Positions 1 to 11,380 of a DNA stretch of 64,000 bases are shown here, piece by piece. The position numbers and the translations under genes were made by a program. The notes beneath the pieces were generated by a model. The model was not told the DNA's origin, searched no databases, and saw only the letters and a list, made by a program, of their open reading frames with translations. Positions within the stretch are counted from its first letter, which is position 1; the number at the start of each line of letters is the position of its first letter. Origin of the DNA: Bolinopsis microptera (Eukaryota > Ctenophora > Tentaculata > Lobata > Bolinopsidae); assembly GCF_026151205.1 (NCBI RefSeq), contig NC_087076.1, positions 1,373,692 to 1,437,691 of the forward strand, given 5' to 3'.

Positions 1-1301
1 GAGTGCTACCATAATTTGCAGTGTGATGGTATGCTGACGTGCTACTTGTAGTGTGTAGAAACTGCTACACATTACGTGTAATTTGATTAATTATTTGTGT
101 TTATTTTTATGGTGTTGTTTAAGAGGGAGTTTTAGGATTTTTTTAAGGATTTAGTAGGATTTTAGTGATTAGAATTATCGTTAGTGATTAGTGTAGATTT
201 AGGATAGATTAGTGACCACGTGGTATCACGTGGCGCGGGTCGATAACGCATTTCTGGACACGTTAGGATTAGTTCTGGAAAAGATCGTGAGGTGACGTGT
301 TTAATCTAAGTGTTAACCGCTGATCTAGAACGCCCAACGTGGCCCGTCCTGCCACAGTTTAAGTTGTGATTGTTGATAATATCTTTATATTCATCATTCG
401 AACGTTATTATTCGATTCAACTGTTTCCCTTGTTCAACTCTAGCGTAGGGACGAATTGTAGCATATTCTACCGTTTAAATTGAAATTAAAACAATAGGCC
501 TCAGAGAACATTTGTCGATGAAATAATAATATGGGCTTGTTAAAAATAAAGGGTAATGCCAATATTGCAATAGATTCTATAAGTATAACAAAGCATTAAG
601 CAATAAAGCACACGATAATGCTATCAAAGTTTTCTATTTTCATATTCGAAGTTCGAATTTTACCGATATTAATTTTATTAAGGATTTGTCATGACTCAAG
701 GTCAATGTTTCCGCATTTTTGGAAATTAAATTCAATTAATGATATTGTAAGGGGTCGTTCACATATTACGTAATCAGTTGAGGGGGGGGGGGGGGGGGGG
801 GGGGTTCCGAATGATTACGCTAGTGTAACTTTGACACAATATATGTGTAAAACTGATTACGGAGGGGGGGTGGTAATAATGTTCCAAAAAATGATTACGT
901 AATATGTGAATTGTGAACGACTCCTAACTATATAATGATGATGTAACAAGGTTACATAGCATGGGAGCATAATTCAAGTATGCACAGTGCATACAAATAT
1001 TACTTCTATTATCTTGCCAAATTTATGTTATCGCCGATAACCGATATAATCGCAATAATTTTGAAAAAGTTATCGATTATCGCGATAAAAGAAATTGTAC
1101 CGATAATGGCAACCCTAATTAGGATAGATAATTCATAAAGCTTTCTAGTCTAAAGACTTATAGACTATTACTATTATATATGCATAACATACTTACGTAA
1201 AAACTATATTCAAATACACTTTTCAATACGTTGTTGCTTGCTTATCAGTTACTTATCATTACGTTGATAAGACTTGCTTTTTTAACCGGTGCCGTGGTTG
1301 T
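1..1301. other. AT-rich intergenic DNA upstream of LINE
   Basis: No coding sequence seen. It contains one poly-G MITE (listed separately at 751-924) and a stretch of GATAA/CGATA-type short palindromic motifs around 1025-1110. Nothing here identifies a promoter. Confidence 0.6.
751..924. mobile_element. Poly-G-core MITE, copy 1
   Basis: Short element with terminal inverted repeats of the type GGGTCGTTCACATATTACGT / ACGTAATATGTGAAcgac. A run of about 24 G lies just inside the left end and a shorter G7 tract inside the right. The same ends and G-tract recur near 8941-9030, 20894-21003, 30852-30945 and 49281-49383. No coding capacity, so it is non-autonomous. Confidence 0.7.
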
Positions 1302-4300
1302 GTGATGTATAAATCTGAGAAATACGTGGCTTATAAGCTTGATGAAGTGAGAGATGATGGAGCTGAATGGATCCGGAAAACTCTCCAGCTTGTTAAATCA
1401 AATCATGTTAACGCGTGTGTAGCTCAGGCTTTCATTGGTAGAAGAGAAATCACTAGGGAAGTCATGGCTCAGAAACTCAATTCTGCGTTACAGATTATGT
1501 ATAGGCAATCATTGTACATTGATCAGATGGAGAAGTATAACCAGAAATTGCACTCCGATGTAATTGACAGCCAGGGGACAGTAGTTCTATCAATGCGTGC
1601 CATTCACCAGTCGAGAACTGAGAAGCCTGCATTCGGGCCTGTATTCAAAGTTAAATGCAATTCCTGTGCAGGATGGTGCTATTCACCAAAAAACCTAAGA
1701 TATTGTAACTGGTGTGGAAAAAGTATACATTCCAAGTGTATGAAACACGAGTTAGGTTGTAAAACATGTTGTGAATCTATGATTCCTGGTTTCAACTACG
1801 AACCACACCATCTACTTGATGATTACAGCCACCTACATGACTTATTTTTTAATCCATATGATAGAGAAAACATTGCAAATGATATAGGTAATCAACTTGA
1901 TGATGAACAGGACAGGGAGTACTTTGATGAAATTTCAAATATACTGGTAGAATGTAGATATAAGGAACAGAAGCACGTACAGAACTCAGGAGCAAACGAG
2001 CTGAAATTATTTTCACTGAATATTCGATCGCTGATCAAGAATATTGAACACCTGCGAGAAAACATAGAAACATACTGCAAGTACGATGTCCTATGTCTGA
2101 ACGAAACCAATCTCATTGAATCCAATTTGCCCAATGGCGTAACTGATATTTTACTCGAGGGTTTCCATGAACCTCTACTTAAGGGCCCAAACAGAACTTC
2201 GGGTCGGGGTGGTGGTCTTGCAATTTATATCAATAAGCGAGTGTGTGAGTTTGAGAATATTGAACAATTTATTCCTAATCTCCGGGACGTAGATGAGATC
2301 ACCAAATCGGCAGGTGAATTCATGTTGGTGAAAATTAACAACTGTAAAGGACTCAACAAAACCAAACTAATTGTTGACGTTTATAGGTCTCCACTCTCCA
2401 TCACGTGACCCCGATAAGTTCATAGCTTTACTTGATTCCGTACTATTAAGCTTAGACCGTCACAACAGAAAACACATAATGTTTGCTGGAGATTTTAATT
2501 TAGACCTCATAAACCACAGCAACAATGTACATTGCCAAAATCTAGTGGACACCATGTCGAAATACGGTTTTTTCAGCTTGTTGCACGACCAACACGAGTT
2601 ACAAGTCACAGCAGGACCTTAATTGATCATGTCTACAGCAACGATGTTCAGCATACTCTCAGTTGCAATGTCCTGACAGTTGACATTTCAGACCATTTTG
2701 CCACCTTGACTACGATCTCTCTTGGTGATTTCTCTTACAGTCCTGCTAATGATCGATCCAAAACCGAACGATCACAAAAGCGTGATACACGTGCATTCAA
2801 CGCCGCTAATAACTTAAAATTTTACGAACTGATCGACGCTGAAAATTGGGAGCAAATAACATCAAACATGGATGCTAATGAGCAGTATGATAAGTTCAAC
2901 GAAATTTACAACCAGCACTATAACACCGCGTATCCAATCAAATCTAAGCATGTCAGAAGGATGAATGAAAGGAAAAACCCCAAGCCTTTATTCTGCCGTG
3001 GCTTGAAGACGCGTGTGCTCGAAAAAACTTGATGTATTTTGAATCCACAGTTTGCCCCACACAGAAAAATGTTGCTACGTACAAAAAATTGAAAAATTTT
3101 TGTGAAAAACATATCAATCTAGCAAGGGACAAATACCACAAAAAATACTTTGAAGAATATCAGTACAATTCCAAGAAACAGTGGGAGATGATAAATAAAC
3201 TTCTAGGCAGGAAAGCTAAGCAAAATTCCAAATTCAAATTGAGGAGAGATGATGGAAACTTGATAAATTCGAACCGCGATGTTGCTGAACATTTCAACGC
3301 GTACTTTGCTACTATAGCAACTAGAATCAAAGATCAGATCAGTGCGCGTACCACTTTCGACCCTGGCGGGCATGCAAGATATTTAGACAGCCAGGTTGAG
3401 GAGAGCATGTTCATCTCGCCAACTGATCCTGTCGAAATCCAACGAACAATATGTACCTTGAAAAATAAGGCCACACAGGATGTAAAAGTTGAGCCGCTCA
3501 AGATTGCCAAGGATTGTCCTAAGTTTTGTGGAATACTCTCAAATGTAGTAAATTCTTCCTTCAATGAAGGCTGCTTTCCGACATCACTGAAAATTGCAAA
3601 GGTAGTTCCTATCCTTAAGGGAGGCTCAAAACTAGATGTGAAAAACTACAGACCAATATCATTGCTCTGCACCTTTTCAAAAATCTATGAGAAACTCATG
3701 CACAGAAGAGTCCTTGACTTCCTGGAGCGACATAGCACTTTATTTGAAGGACAATACGGTTTTCGGCCGGGTCGGTCGTGTGAACATGCGCTCCTTGATG
3801 CAACCAACACGATTAGACACAACCTCTCCAAAAAAGAGGTCTCTCTACTCCTCCTACTTGATTTTAGCAAAGCGTTTGATGTAATTTCCCACGATATTCT
3901 CTTAGACAAACTGTATCATTATGGCATAAGAGGACTAGCACACCAATGGTTCAAGTCTTATCTAAGTTCCAGGAGTCAGTATGTTTCAATAGGGGGCACA
4001 AATTCTTCCTCACAGTCCATGAGACACGGAGTGCCGCAAGGCAGTATTTTAGGACCTTTACTTTTCATAATATATATCAATGACATGCCAAAAATCAAAT
4101 CGTACGCTAAATTTGTTTTATATGCTGACGACGCAAACATAATTATCTTAGGTAAAAATCATCAAGAAATACTACAAAAGATGACCGAATTTTCACCTTT
4201 ATTGACAAACTGGGTAGATCAAAATGGTCTTTCGTTAAACCTTAAGAAAACGTGCTACATGCTCCTCTCACCCAACAGAACCTCAACACCTGACGTAAAT

Positions 4301-5011
4301 ATTCAAATTGCAGGCACCACTATTGAGCGAAAAACTGAGGCCCGATTTCTTGGCGTAATTGTTGACGAAAAATTGACCTGGACCAGTCACATTACTGCTC
4401 TTAAAGCGAAAATGATGCGGTATATTGGTATTATGTACAAAATAAAAAGTCGGCTGCCGATTAAAGTTAGACTCCAGATATACCAAAGCTTTGTACAGTC
4501 TCATATAAACTATTGTTCATTGATACGGGGTTTTGCTGCAAAAAGCCATATAGATGCTTTATTCAGCAAACAGAAGCAAGGAATAAGGGCTATTATGCCT
4601 GGCTTCGTAAACTACTACTTTAAGGAAGGTGCCTTACCACAACACACAAAGCCATTTTTCAGTGAACATGAAATTCTCACTGTGCATGGTCTTATCGTTT
4701 ACAACTCAATTATCTTGATGCATAAAGTTAAAAACATGCCACAATTAGTCCCCAAAAACATCTCTCAAGCTTTTCCCGCCGACATACCCACAAAACTTTC
4801 TGATCACACGTCAGCCTGCTCCTGGCTCCAGTTATACGGGAAAAGACACTTTCAAAACAGTATTTTCTACAAGGGACCACTGCTCTCTGTCTTCGCAGAC
4901 AAAGCAGACGTTACTACACTTCCGACATTATTTTCGATAAATCTGTTCAAGAGTAGTGCCAAGAAAATGCTACTTAATCTTCAAAGTGATGGTGATGTTA
5001 ACGAGTGGTAA
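1302..5011 (+). mobile_element. Non-LTR retrotransposon (LINE), zinc finger + APE endonuclease + reverse transcriptase, frameshifted
   Basis: A single ORF2-like coding region in the order zinc finger, AP-like endonuclease, reverse transcriptase, C-terminal region. A Cys-rich zinc-binding segment (CNSCAGWC...CNWCGKSIHSKC...CKTCC) lies at about 1650-1780. Endonuclease blocks LFSLNIRSL, YDVLCLNET, AGDFNLDL and SDHFATL run from about 2000 to 2700. The RT (3029-5011) keeps YRPISLL, YGFRPGRS, LLDFSKAFD (about residue 278 of that segment), GVPQGSILGPLLF and the catalytic YADD (4121). The RT stretch is 660 codons without a stop. Three frameshifts interrupt the chain near 2395, 2580 and 3025; the last is in an A-run. 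Domain order fits CR1/L2/Jockey-like LINEs. Dead copy, not a host gene. Confidence 0.93.
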
Positions 5012-5696
5012 CCATTCCTACTGCACAATGTTCCTGGCCTAAGACAGTCTAGACGTGAAATTTAAACTTTTAACATTTAACCTGAATCAAATTTCAACTG
5101 AAACGAATATAATCTAAGTTTAAATTAAGTCTATTGTCTAATTAATGGCTTGCAACAGGGAGCAGTATGAAAATCACACAACCCAGCACATAGAAACTAC
5201 ACTAAATGACACAAATTTAAATGACAACTCGCAATTACTGACTACCAATATAATAACCGCTCGCATAACTACCCTCACTTAGCGTAGATAAGCAAGCATT
5301 TCACTGCCGCTAAATTCTTTTTCCATACATTAATCTCAATCGCGCACTCATAATTACTGTAAGCGCTGAGTTACCGGCCAAAATCATTAATCACTGATGG
5401 TAAAATTTTGCACAAAATTTTAAAAACAATAGTCCAAGCTGTTCAGTGCAATTCTAAACTTCTTAACCTATAGGTTATGGATGTGTAATATCATGTGTAG
5501 CGTGAAGCGTTGTGTTTTTTTAATCTGTAGTTCATAGTACTTCATGATCACAGTGTACTTTTTGATAAACCGTGTGCAGTGCCCTTTCCAGAGGGTTTTT
5601 TTAAAAGAATTCTTTAACGTTACTATTTTCTATCTATTACTGTTTGTATTATAATTTTGAGTAAACATTAATCGAGTAAACCGCTCGATTCCCAAT
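5012..5696 (+). other. LINE 3' region with terminal hairpin
   Basis: Non-coding sequence after the RT stop. It ends in a small hairpin, AATCGAG...CTCGATT at 5672-5692, preceded by GAGTAAACATT and followed by CCAATCA. The same frame with a different but still self-complementary stem, AACCAG...CTGGTT, occurs at 6585-6607. Both look like LINE 3' ends. Confidence 0.5.
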
Positions 5697-6248
5697 CATT
5701 GCAGAAAGAGCTGCTAACTGCCAAAGACGAGCAGCTTGATTACCTGAAATCTGAGGTTGTAGCAAGTAGCATCAGTTGAGAATACTGTGAAATCCGAGTT
5801 AAAGACATACAGCGCCGCGGTAAAGGAATCAAAAACCTCAACAGCAGGTCCTTTGTTGGATTCGGATAGAAACATCTTGAAGAATGTCATTAAGGATGTT
5901 GTAGCAGAAGGAGACCGAAGTCGGAATCTGATGTTGTTTGGTCTTAAAGAAGAGAAAGGTGAGCTGTTATGTGACAAGGTCGGTCAAGTGTTGTTGGAAC
6001 TTGGTGAAAAGCCAAAAATAGAAGCTAGCAGAATTGGTTTGATCAAATCCAAGGATAAGAAACAGGTAGCTGATAGACCTGTTAAGGTGACTTTGACGAG
6101 CTCTACAATTGTGCAGCAGATTTTGACTAAAGCAAGGCATCTCCGTAGCTCGGAGCATTTCGGTAAAGTCTTCATCAGTCCGGATAGGTCTCCAGAGGAA
6201 CGTGCTTGTTTTAGAACTCAAGAAGAGATCAAACGACGAGCCAGATAA
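5697..6248 (+). mobile_element. LINE ORF1 fragment (RNA-binding ORF1 protein)
   Basis: A coiled-coil-like start (QKELLTAKDEQLDYLKSEVV) is followed, after a frameshift near 5768, by a domain with RNLMLFGLKEEKGE, SRIGLIKSK, RPVKVTLTSS and KVFISPDRSPEER, the hallmark blocks of the RRM-like ORF1 protein of CR1/L2-type LINEs. No ORF2 follows; about 360 bp of non-coding sequence leads to a second LINE-type 3' hairpin at 6585-6607. It begins right after the hairpin end of the upstream copy, so the two may be a head-to-tail insertion or one rearranged element. Confidence 0.8.
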
Positions 6249-6640
6249 GAGACATTTCATTAAAGGAGGCAAAGTGTGTAGTGTGGACAAAACTGTTGTT
6301 TGAAATGTGTTAAGACAGAGTTTTGTTTGGATTTATGGATTCGTGGCTCGCTAAGATTTTAATTTTTTGATAAGCTTCTAAATCACATTCGTCTTTCAAC
6401 ACAAGACTATCAGTCTTCTAGAATTTTGTTTTGATTTGTGTATTAAGCTCTGAAGTATTTAGTCTTACTTCCAGGTCCATAATTTTGTGCAGTGTATATT
6501 TTTTAGAGTTATTATGGTTTTATATTAGCAGATTTAGGTATATAACTATTCTATATAATTGTATGTATAAATACTTGAGTAAACATTAACCAGTAAACAA
6601 AGCTGGTTCCAATCAAAATATGCTTCACAAAGAACGAGTA
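6249..6640 (+). other. LINE 3' untranslated remnant
   Basis: AT-rich non-coding sequence running from the ORF1 fragment to the terminal hairpin at 6585-6607. No other gene seen. Confidence 0.4.
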
Positions 6641-6699
6641 TAGACTATAATAGAGGGAGCAGAACTGACCGTTTTCAGAGCAGGTGGGAGCCTGCCACG

Positions 6700-6995
6700 A
6701 GGCTTAAAATTACCACGTGACTTTAGTTTTTATGGTTTTGCAGCGGAACAAAACGGTCATACATAAACCCTAATCTCAACCCTAACCGTAACCATAACCC
6801 CGAAGCTATCCATGACCCTAACCACAACCCTGACCACAACCCTAACCACAACCCGAGCCATAAACAATCAAATTTATGTTTAACTAGCCTGTCACGTGAC
6901 CAAAACAGATTTTTGCCCATAACTCTCCAGAGAAGCATTTCTACCCTACGTCATGGGGTGATTCGGAATCAGCGTCCAAAAATACATCGACTTGT
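6700..6995 (+). repeat. Telomere-motif dispersed repeat, copy 1 (ends missing)
   Basis: Core of the same family as 7279-7654. It starts near CACGTGACTTTAGTTTTTAT, contains about 100 bp of degenerate CCCTAA/CCATAA motifs, then CCTGTCACGTGACC and GGTGATTCGGAATCAGCGTC. Both terminal inverted repeats are absent. Confidence 0.75.
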
Positions 6996-7278
6996 ATTAC
7001 TATACTTTCATATTTACCTCAAGATCAATGTTTCCCGCAATCAAACAACGAATGAGTTCCAAAAATGTCCAATAAAACTTTTACAACATCGGTAAAATAT
7101 TTTCGTCCATCCTCAGTACCTATCAAAATAAGATGGGGTTAAAACTAAGGTAATAACTTTGGCATTAAAATATAACTCGCCAACTGAAAATATAAAAATC
7201 GTAAAGTTTTTAAAATCGTTCCCTCATGAAGGTTATGACAAAAAAACTCGACACACACAAACACTAAGGTGATTGTAA

Positions 7279-7654
7279 CGGCTCTTACTAATTCGCTCGC
7301 CCAAAAATTTCACGTGACTTTGGTTTTTATGGTTTTGCAGCCGTACAAAACGGTTTTACATAAACCCTAATCCCAACCCTAACCCTAACCATAATCCCGA
7401 AGGTAACCATAACCCTTACCATAACCCTTACCCTAACCCGGGCCCTAAACAATCGAATTCGTATTTTACTAGCCTGTCACGTGACCAGAACGGTTTTTTG
7501 CCCATAACTCTCCAGGGAAGCATTTTAACCCTACGTCATGGGGGGTGATTCGGAATCAGCGTCCAAAAATACACCGATTTAGATTCCTTTCATGCCTAAA
7601 GGGCCTTTTCACAAGAATTTTCTTAAAATTTGGGCGAGCGATTTAGTAGGAGCG
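7279..7654. mobile_element. hAT-like MITE with telomere-motif core, full length
   Basis: 376-bp element with imperfect terminal inverted repeats: left CGGCTCTTACTAATTCGCTC, right end reverse-complement CGCTCCTACTAAATCGCTCG, both continuing into CCCAAA. It is flanked by an exact 8-bp target duplication, GATTGTAA (7271-7278 and 7655-7662). The paralogous MFS gene at about 50866-50890 has the uninterrupted site. The interior carries roughly 75 bp of CCCTAA-type repeats. An 8-bp duplication is the usual size for hAT transposons; assignment to hAT is inference. Confidence 0.85.
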
Positions 7655-8273
7655 GATTGTAACTGCAGTGTAAGGATCCAGGAAGGCAGCCAGAGAAGTT
7701 CCCACCACGCTCCCAACCATACCCGACGCAATCGTCACGCTCCTTCCCAGATCTAATTTTGACTTTCCATAGTAATCGTAATCAAATATTAACACTAGCA
7801 GCTTCCACTTTATGGAGTAACACATCTTATCTGTGCCAGTCCTAACATAGCCACTGAAGCTATCAGGCCAGGATTTGCCAGAAGAGCACCAAAACTCACA
7901 GCCATTATTAAGGTGATTGATGCACCATTGACTGCCGCCAGAATGAGGAAATCGTTACCTTGCACCATTTCTTCACAGTTACCACCTTCACTGTTGAGAA
8001 GAAGACTTCTTTTGTACTTTCTTAGCAGCCAAGGAAGAAGAATTATGCTTCCATATCCAAAACAAAGGTGACAGAAGTTAAACAGGCTTGATTTAAGGAC
8101 TCTTGCGGCAAAATTCGGTACACTATGCGATGCCGTGTCAACCAGTTTGTTAGTTTCTGTCGGGCAACATTTCTTTCTATAAGCTCTAGATCGCGTGATT
8201 CTTCTGTAACTTCCTCCGGCGCTCCACCAATGAAAAAGTGGAGCATGATGATTGGAGGAACAAATAGTGGAAT

Positions 8274-8347
8274 TACTGGGCTGCGCTCAGCCTGTCATTC
8301 CGCCTAATCTCTATGTTTATGAACATAATAGCCTGAGGTCCCCAGGT
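8274..8347. mobile_element. 74-bp micro-insertion with 12-bp target duplication
   Basis: Inserted in the MFS pseudogene between two exact copies of AAATAGTGGAAT (8262-8273 and 8348-8359); the paralogue at 50215-50230 has the site once and no insert. Ends read TACTGGG and CCCCAGGT, an imperfect inverted repeat. A second copy about 69 bp long lies at 18535-18603. Confidence 0.75.
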
Positions 8348-8940
8348 AAATAGTGGAATAGAAGTCAGCAGAATGAAGACTCTCCAGTCCACGAAGTCTA
8401 GGATCAGCCATCCTAGTAAAGACACCCAAGTTCCTCCAGCTGAGAAACCAAATGCTTCTGCAAGAAATGTGACTTGAGTGAAGACTTCTTCGGAGGAAAC
8501 GAGCTTGGCGAGTAATATCCCAGTTGTACAACTGACAACTGTTCAATCCAATACCTGTTAAACAAATACCTGTTAAAGCTCTGGAGAGAAGAAGGGTGCT
8601 GTAATTGGGAACCACCGCACATATGACTCATGAGAGCAAACCTAATATTATTAGTATTATGACTGCGATTGCCCAAAACAAGTTAACAATGACTGCTAGG
8701 AGTCCCTCTTGAAAGTCCGATATACTAAGGTCACAAGATAGAAACTGTCTGACTTAGAATTCCAGGGAGGTAAGCCTCAACACCATCACCGATCTTTACC
8801 AGTGACCACAGGTTGCGTTTAGTTCTATTTATTGTACTACTGACTGATCGAGCTTCACTTGAACTTTGAATAAAAATTGTTAGAAATCAATCAGAAATTG
8901 TACCCCAAGATAAACTTTACGTACAATTTAAGTTACAAAT

Positions 8941-9030
8941 TTTTGCGTTGCCTTACGTAATCATTTTTGGCCAATTATTAACCACCCCCTCCTCCCCTGC
9001 GTAATCAATTTTACGCATAGCTAATAGCAC
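8941..9030. repeat. Decayed poly-G MITE, copy 2
   Basis: The signature TTACGTAATCA, a C-rich tract (ACCACCCCCTCCTCCCC) and GCGTAATCAATTTTACGCAT show a degraded half of the family described at 751-924. Confidence 0.5.
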
Positions 9031-10200
9031 TAAATTTACACTAGTGATTTACCGAGAATGAAATCGGTCGCTCGCTTTTTCCATTCGATCACGGCTAACG
9101 AATTGTAATAAAAACGAATTGTAATAAAGCTTATCAATTTGCATTTGCGGACGGTTATTCAAATTAATATCATTTCCTTTTGTTTGGAAAAGAGAGACAC
9201 TGGCAGCGGTACACTCTACCCATGATTATGGGTTTTGGTCAAATATCATCTCTTTTTGATTATAATGTCAGGATAATTTACAAAGCCGAAATGTAAACTC
9301 ATAACTTCATTAATATTTATATTAATAATTAGGAGGTAATTTCATCGATTTCGAAATTTTACCTGACTGAATATGGCACTTTTTACTCATTCAAGTTGGC
9401 ATTAAATTCATATATAATTCCATTTAAATATCGCGGGAAAGCAGAATTTATTCGAAATCACGAATGAGCAAAATTCTTACCTTTCGCACGTGCAAACTTT
9501 GAACGGACGTTGCGTGCGCATACAATATTGAATCACCGTAAATTTTTGCATAGCAGTATTTTATATATAGTGTAATAAGCATGCAAAGTTTCAGAAGATT
9601 TCATATAGAACTTGGATCACAACGGGACTCCAAAGTTGATAAAAATGGTGAAAACAGCAATTTTCAGTAATTTTAGCAATTTTCAATCAATTTGGGCGTG
9701 TCCCCACGTGTGCAACTTTTCGATTTTCAACTTTAAAACTAGCCTATAACACAATTTAGACCTTTAGGAAGCACAATTGAGCTCCACAACCCAAGGGATG
9801 GCCCAACACCAGAGAATACTAATTCACAACTTTTGTGTTTTTATAAAATTATTCTTCAAAAAAGCACTAACTTCAATAGCGAATATCTTTATGAAGGAGC
9901 AAGGTAGGAAAATTTTCCGGTAGATTTTCAGAATGCTTAAACAATTGTCTAAGGTGAAAATGTCCTCAGATTTTGAATAAAATTACTCCTTAATGGTTTA
10001 AAATCGATTTGAAAAGTTGTTATTTTGTTAAAAACCAAGTTTTAAAAACACTTAACTTGATGACGTCATCAAATGATGATGATGACGTTAAATTATTTTT
10101 TGATATAATGAAAACTGGAGTGTAAATGATTATCTTCAAGACCTGTGGTTCGAAATGACTGTATCTTTTATACTTTTGAATCTACGGACACTTAAATGTA
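9031..10200. other. Intergenic DNA, no gene seen
   Basis: AT-rich DNA without a convincing reading frame. It holds a GATGACGTCATC palindrome and short GATGAT repeats near 10059-10085. Nothing else could be assigned. Confidence 0.5.
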
Positions 10201-10247
10201 GGCTATAATTGACTGCAAAAGCGTCTATACATCACCTTAATAACACC

Positions 10248-10292
10248 AGAATGTGTGTGTGTGTGTGTGTGTGTCTGTCTGTCTGTCTGATC
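10248..10292. repeat. GT/CTGT microsatellite
   Basis: Run of (GT)n followed by (CTGT)n. A short pure CT run follows at 10505-10520. Confidence 0.9.
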
Positions 10293-10779
10293 GTCTGTGT
10301 GTAATTTCCGAACGGTTATACAAAAAAAAACAGTAATAGTTACGGGACTGGTTTTTTCGGTATAGTGCCGACAAAACTCTGACGAAGCCAATAAGCAAAT
10401 TTTATAAAAATCGGCCGGTGGTAAGTGGTTTAATTGATGGTTTTGTACCACAAAATATGTTACATAAAATGGCTTGAGAAGAACGGCAAGAGTTACGGGG
10501 CTAGCTCTCTCTCTCTCTCTGCATAATATTATGTAGCGTATATATTACATGGCGTATATATTACATGGTCATATAATACTATAAACTTATTAGGGAGGGA
10601 GTGCTCAAACGGTCTGTTTGGACTGTAGAGATAGTTCATACTTTCATACGACAATGTAATGCATGTTCACAAATATGATAGGCTGGTGTGGTACATGGTG
10701 TTAAGGGTTAATTTCTATTGATCATTGATTAAGAATTACTATCTTTTAAGCATACTATTGGATATGTGAGGGCACTCCG

Positions 10780-10889
10780 AATTGCGAATAGAATTGCTCG
10801 CCTAATCCGGGTTTTGACTCAGCGGGTAATTACTCCTACCCTTTTTAACTGCGGCAGTGAAATCCCGGCCGTAGGCCGGGTTACACTAG
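10780..10889 (+). mobile_element. Possible Helitron 3' end
   Basis: A 7-bp GC stem with a 3-nt loop, CCCGGCC gta GGCCGGG (10864-10880), is followed six bases later by CTAG (10886-10889) and then T. That is the 3' terminus layout of Helitrons. No TC-type 5' end was found upstream, so extent and identity are uncertain. Confidence 0.45.
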
Positions 10890-11380
10890 TATATATATAT
10901 ACCTACTTCACGACAATCTGTTGTAAAACAGGGGTTCCAGAAAACCCACTTCCCGATACTCCTGAAACATGACATTTTTTTTTGCAGTCGATTTGGACAA
11001 GGTCTAGACGCCCTGCAAAGTTTCATATCTCTAACTCAATTTTAACATGGTTTTTAAGGCACCTGAATATGGCGATTTTGGGTTTTTTACCTAATTTCGT
11101 ATAACATGCTGGCGCGTATTTTGCGCAAATTTCTTAAAAACCTCCACATAACTATTTCCTATTCCTGTCATCTTTAACTTAATGCCTGGAAAACAATAAA
11201 GGGGATATACTAGTATAGGGGGTAAATAGTATTGTGAATATAAGGCCGGCGACGATAATGCTTGCCAGCATTGTGATATCTGGATATTATCCGGTTGGAA
11301 GAGACAAGGACAAGTGAAACAAGGAAGTTAGGAGTAAGGGCAAATTTTCGGCGTCAACGCCATCTTCAGGCTCAAATTAT

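Larger units (their letters stand above)
7240..8812 (-). pseudogene. MFS transporter pseudogene (paralogue of 49630-50940)
   Basis: The reverse strand matches the MFS gene at 49.6-50.9 kb along its length. It retains KIGDGVEAYLPG, DFQEG, PNYSTLLLSRALTGI, the DWRVF-like region, and SVAMLGLAQI through GSVVGTSLAAFLDPYTAV near the C-terminus. It is broken by many frameshifts, lacks segments around TM2-TM3 and around TM8, and carries two insertions: a 376-bp MITE (7279-7654) and a 74-bp element (8274-8347). Both interruptions are precise relative to the paralogue. The family is 12-TM, SV2/SVOP/SLC22-like; substrate unknown. Confidence 0.88.

Noticed and set aside
6775-6870. True telomere or chromosome end
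   Set aside because: Degenerate short CCCTAA motifs within a dispersed element with defined transposon ends, flanked by ordinary sequence.
11274-11326. Hammerhead ribozyme in the Penelope upstream repeat
   Set aside because: GAAAC is present but no CTGANGA core; the shared 50 bp with 45611 is only a dispersed repeat.
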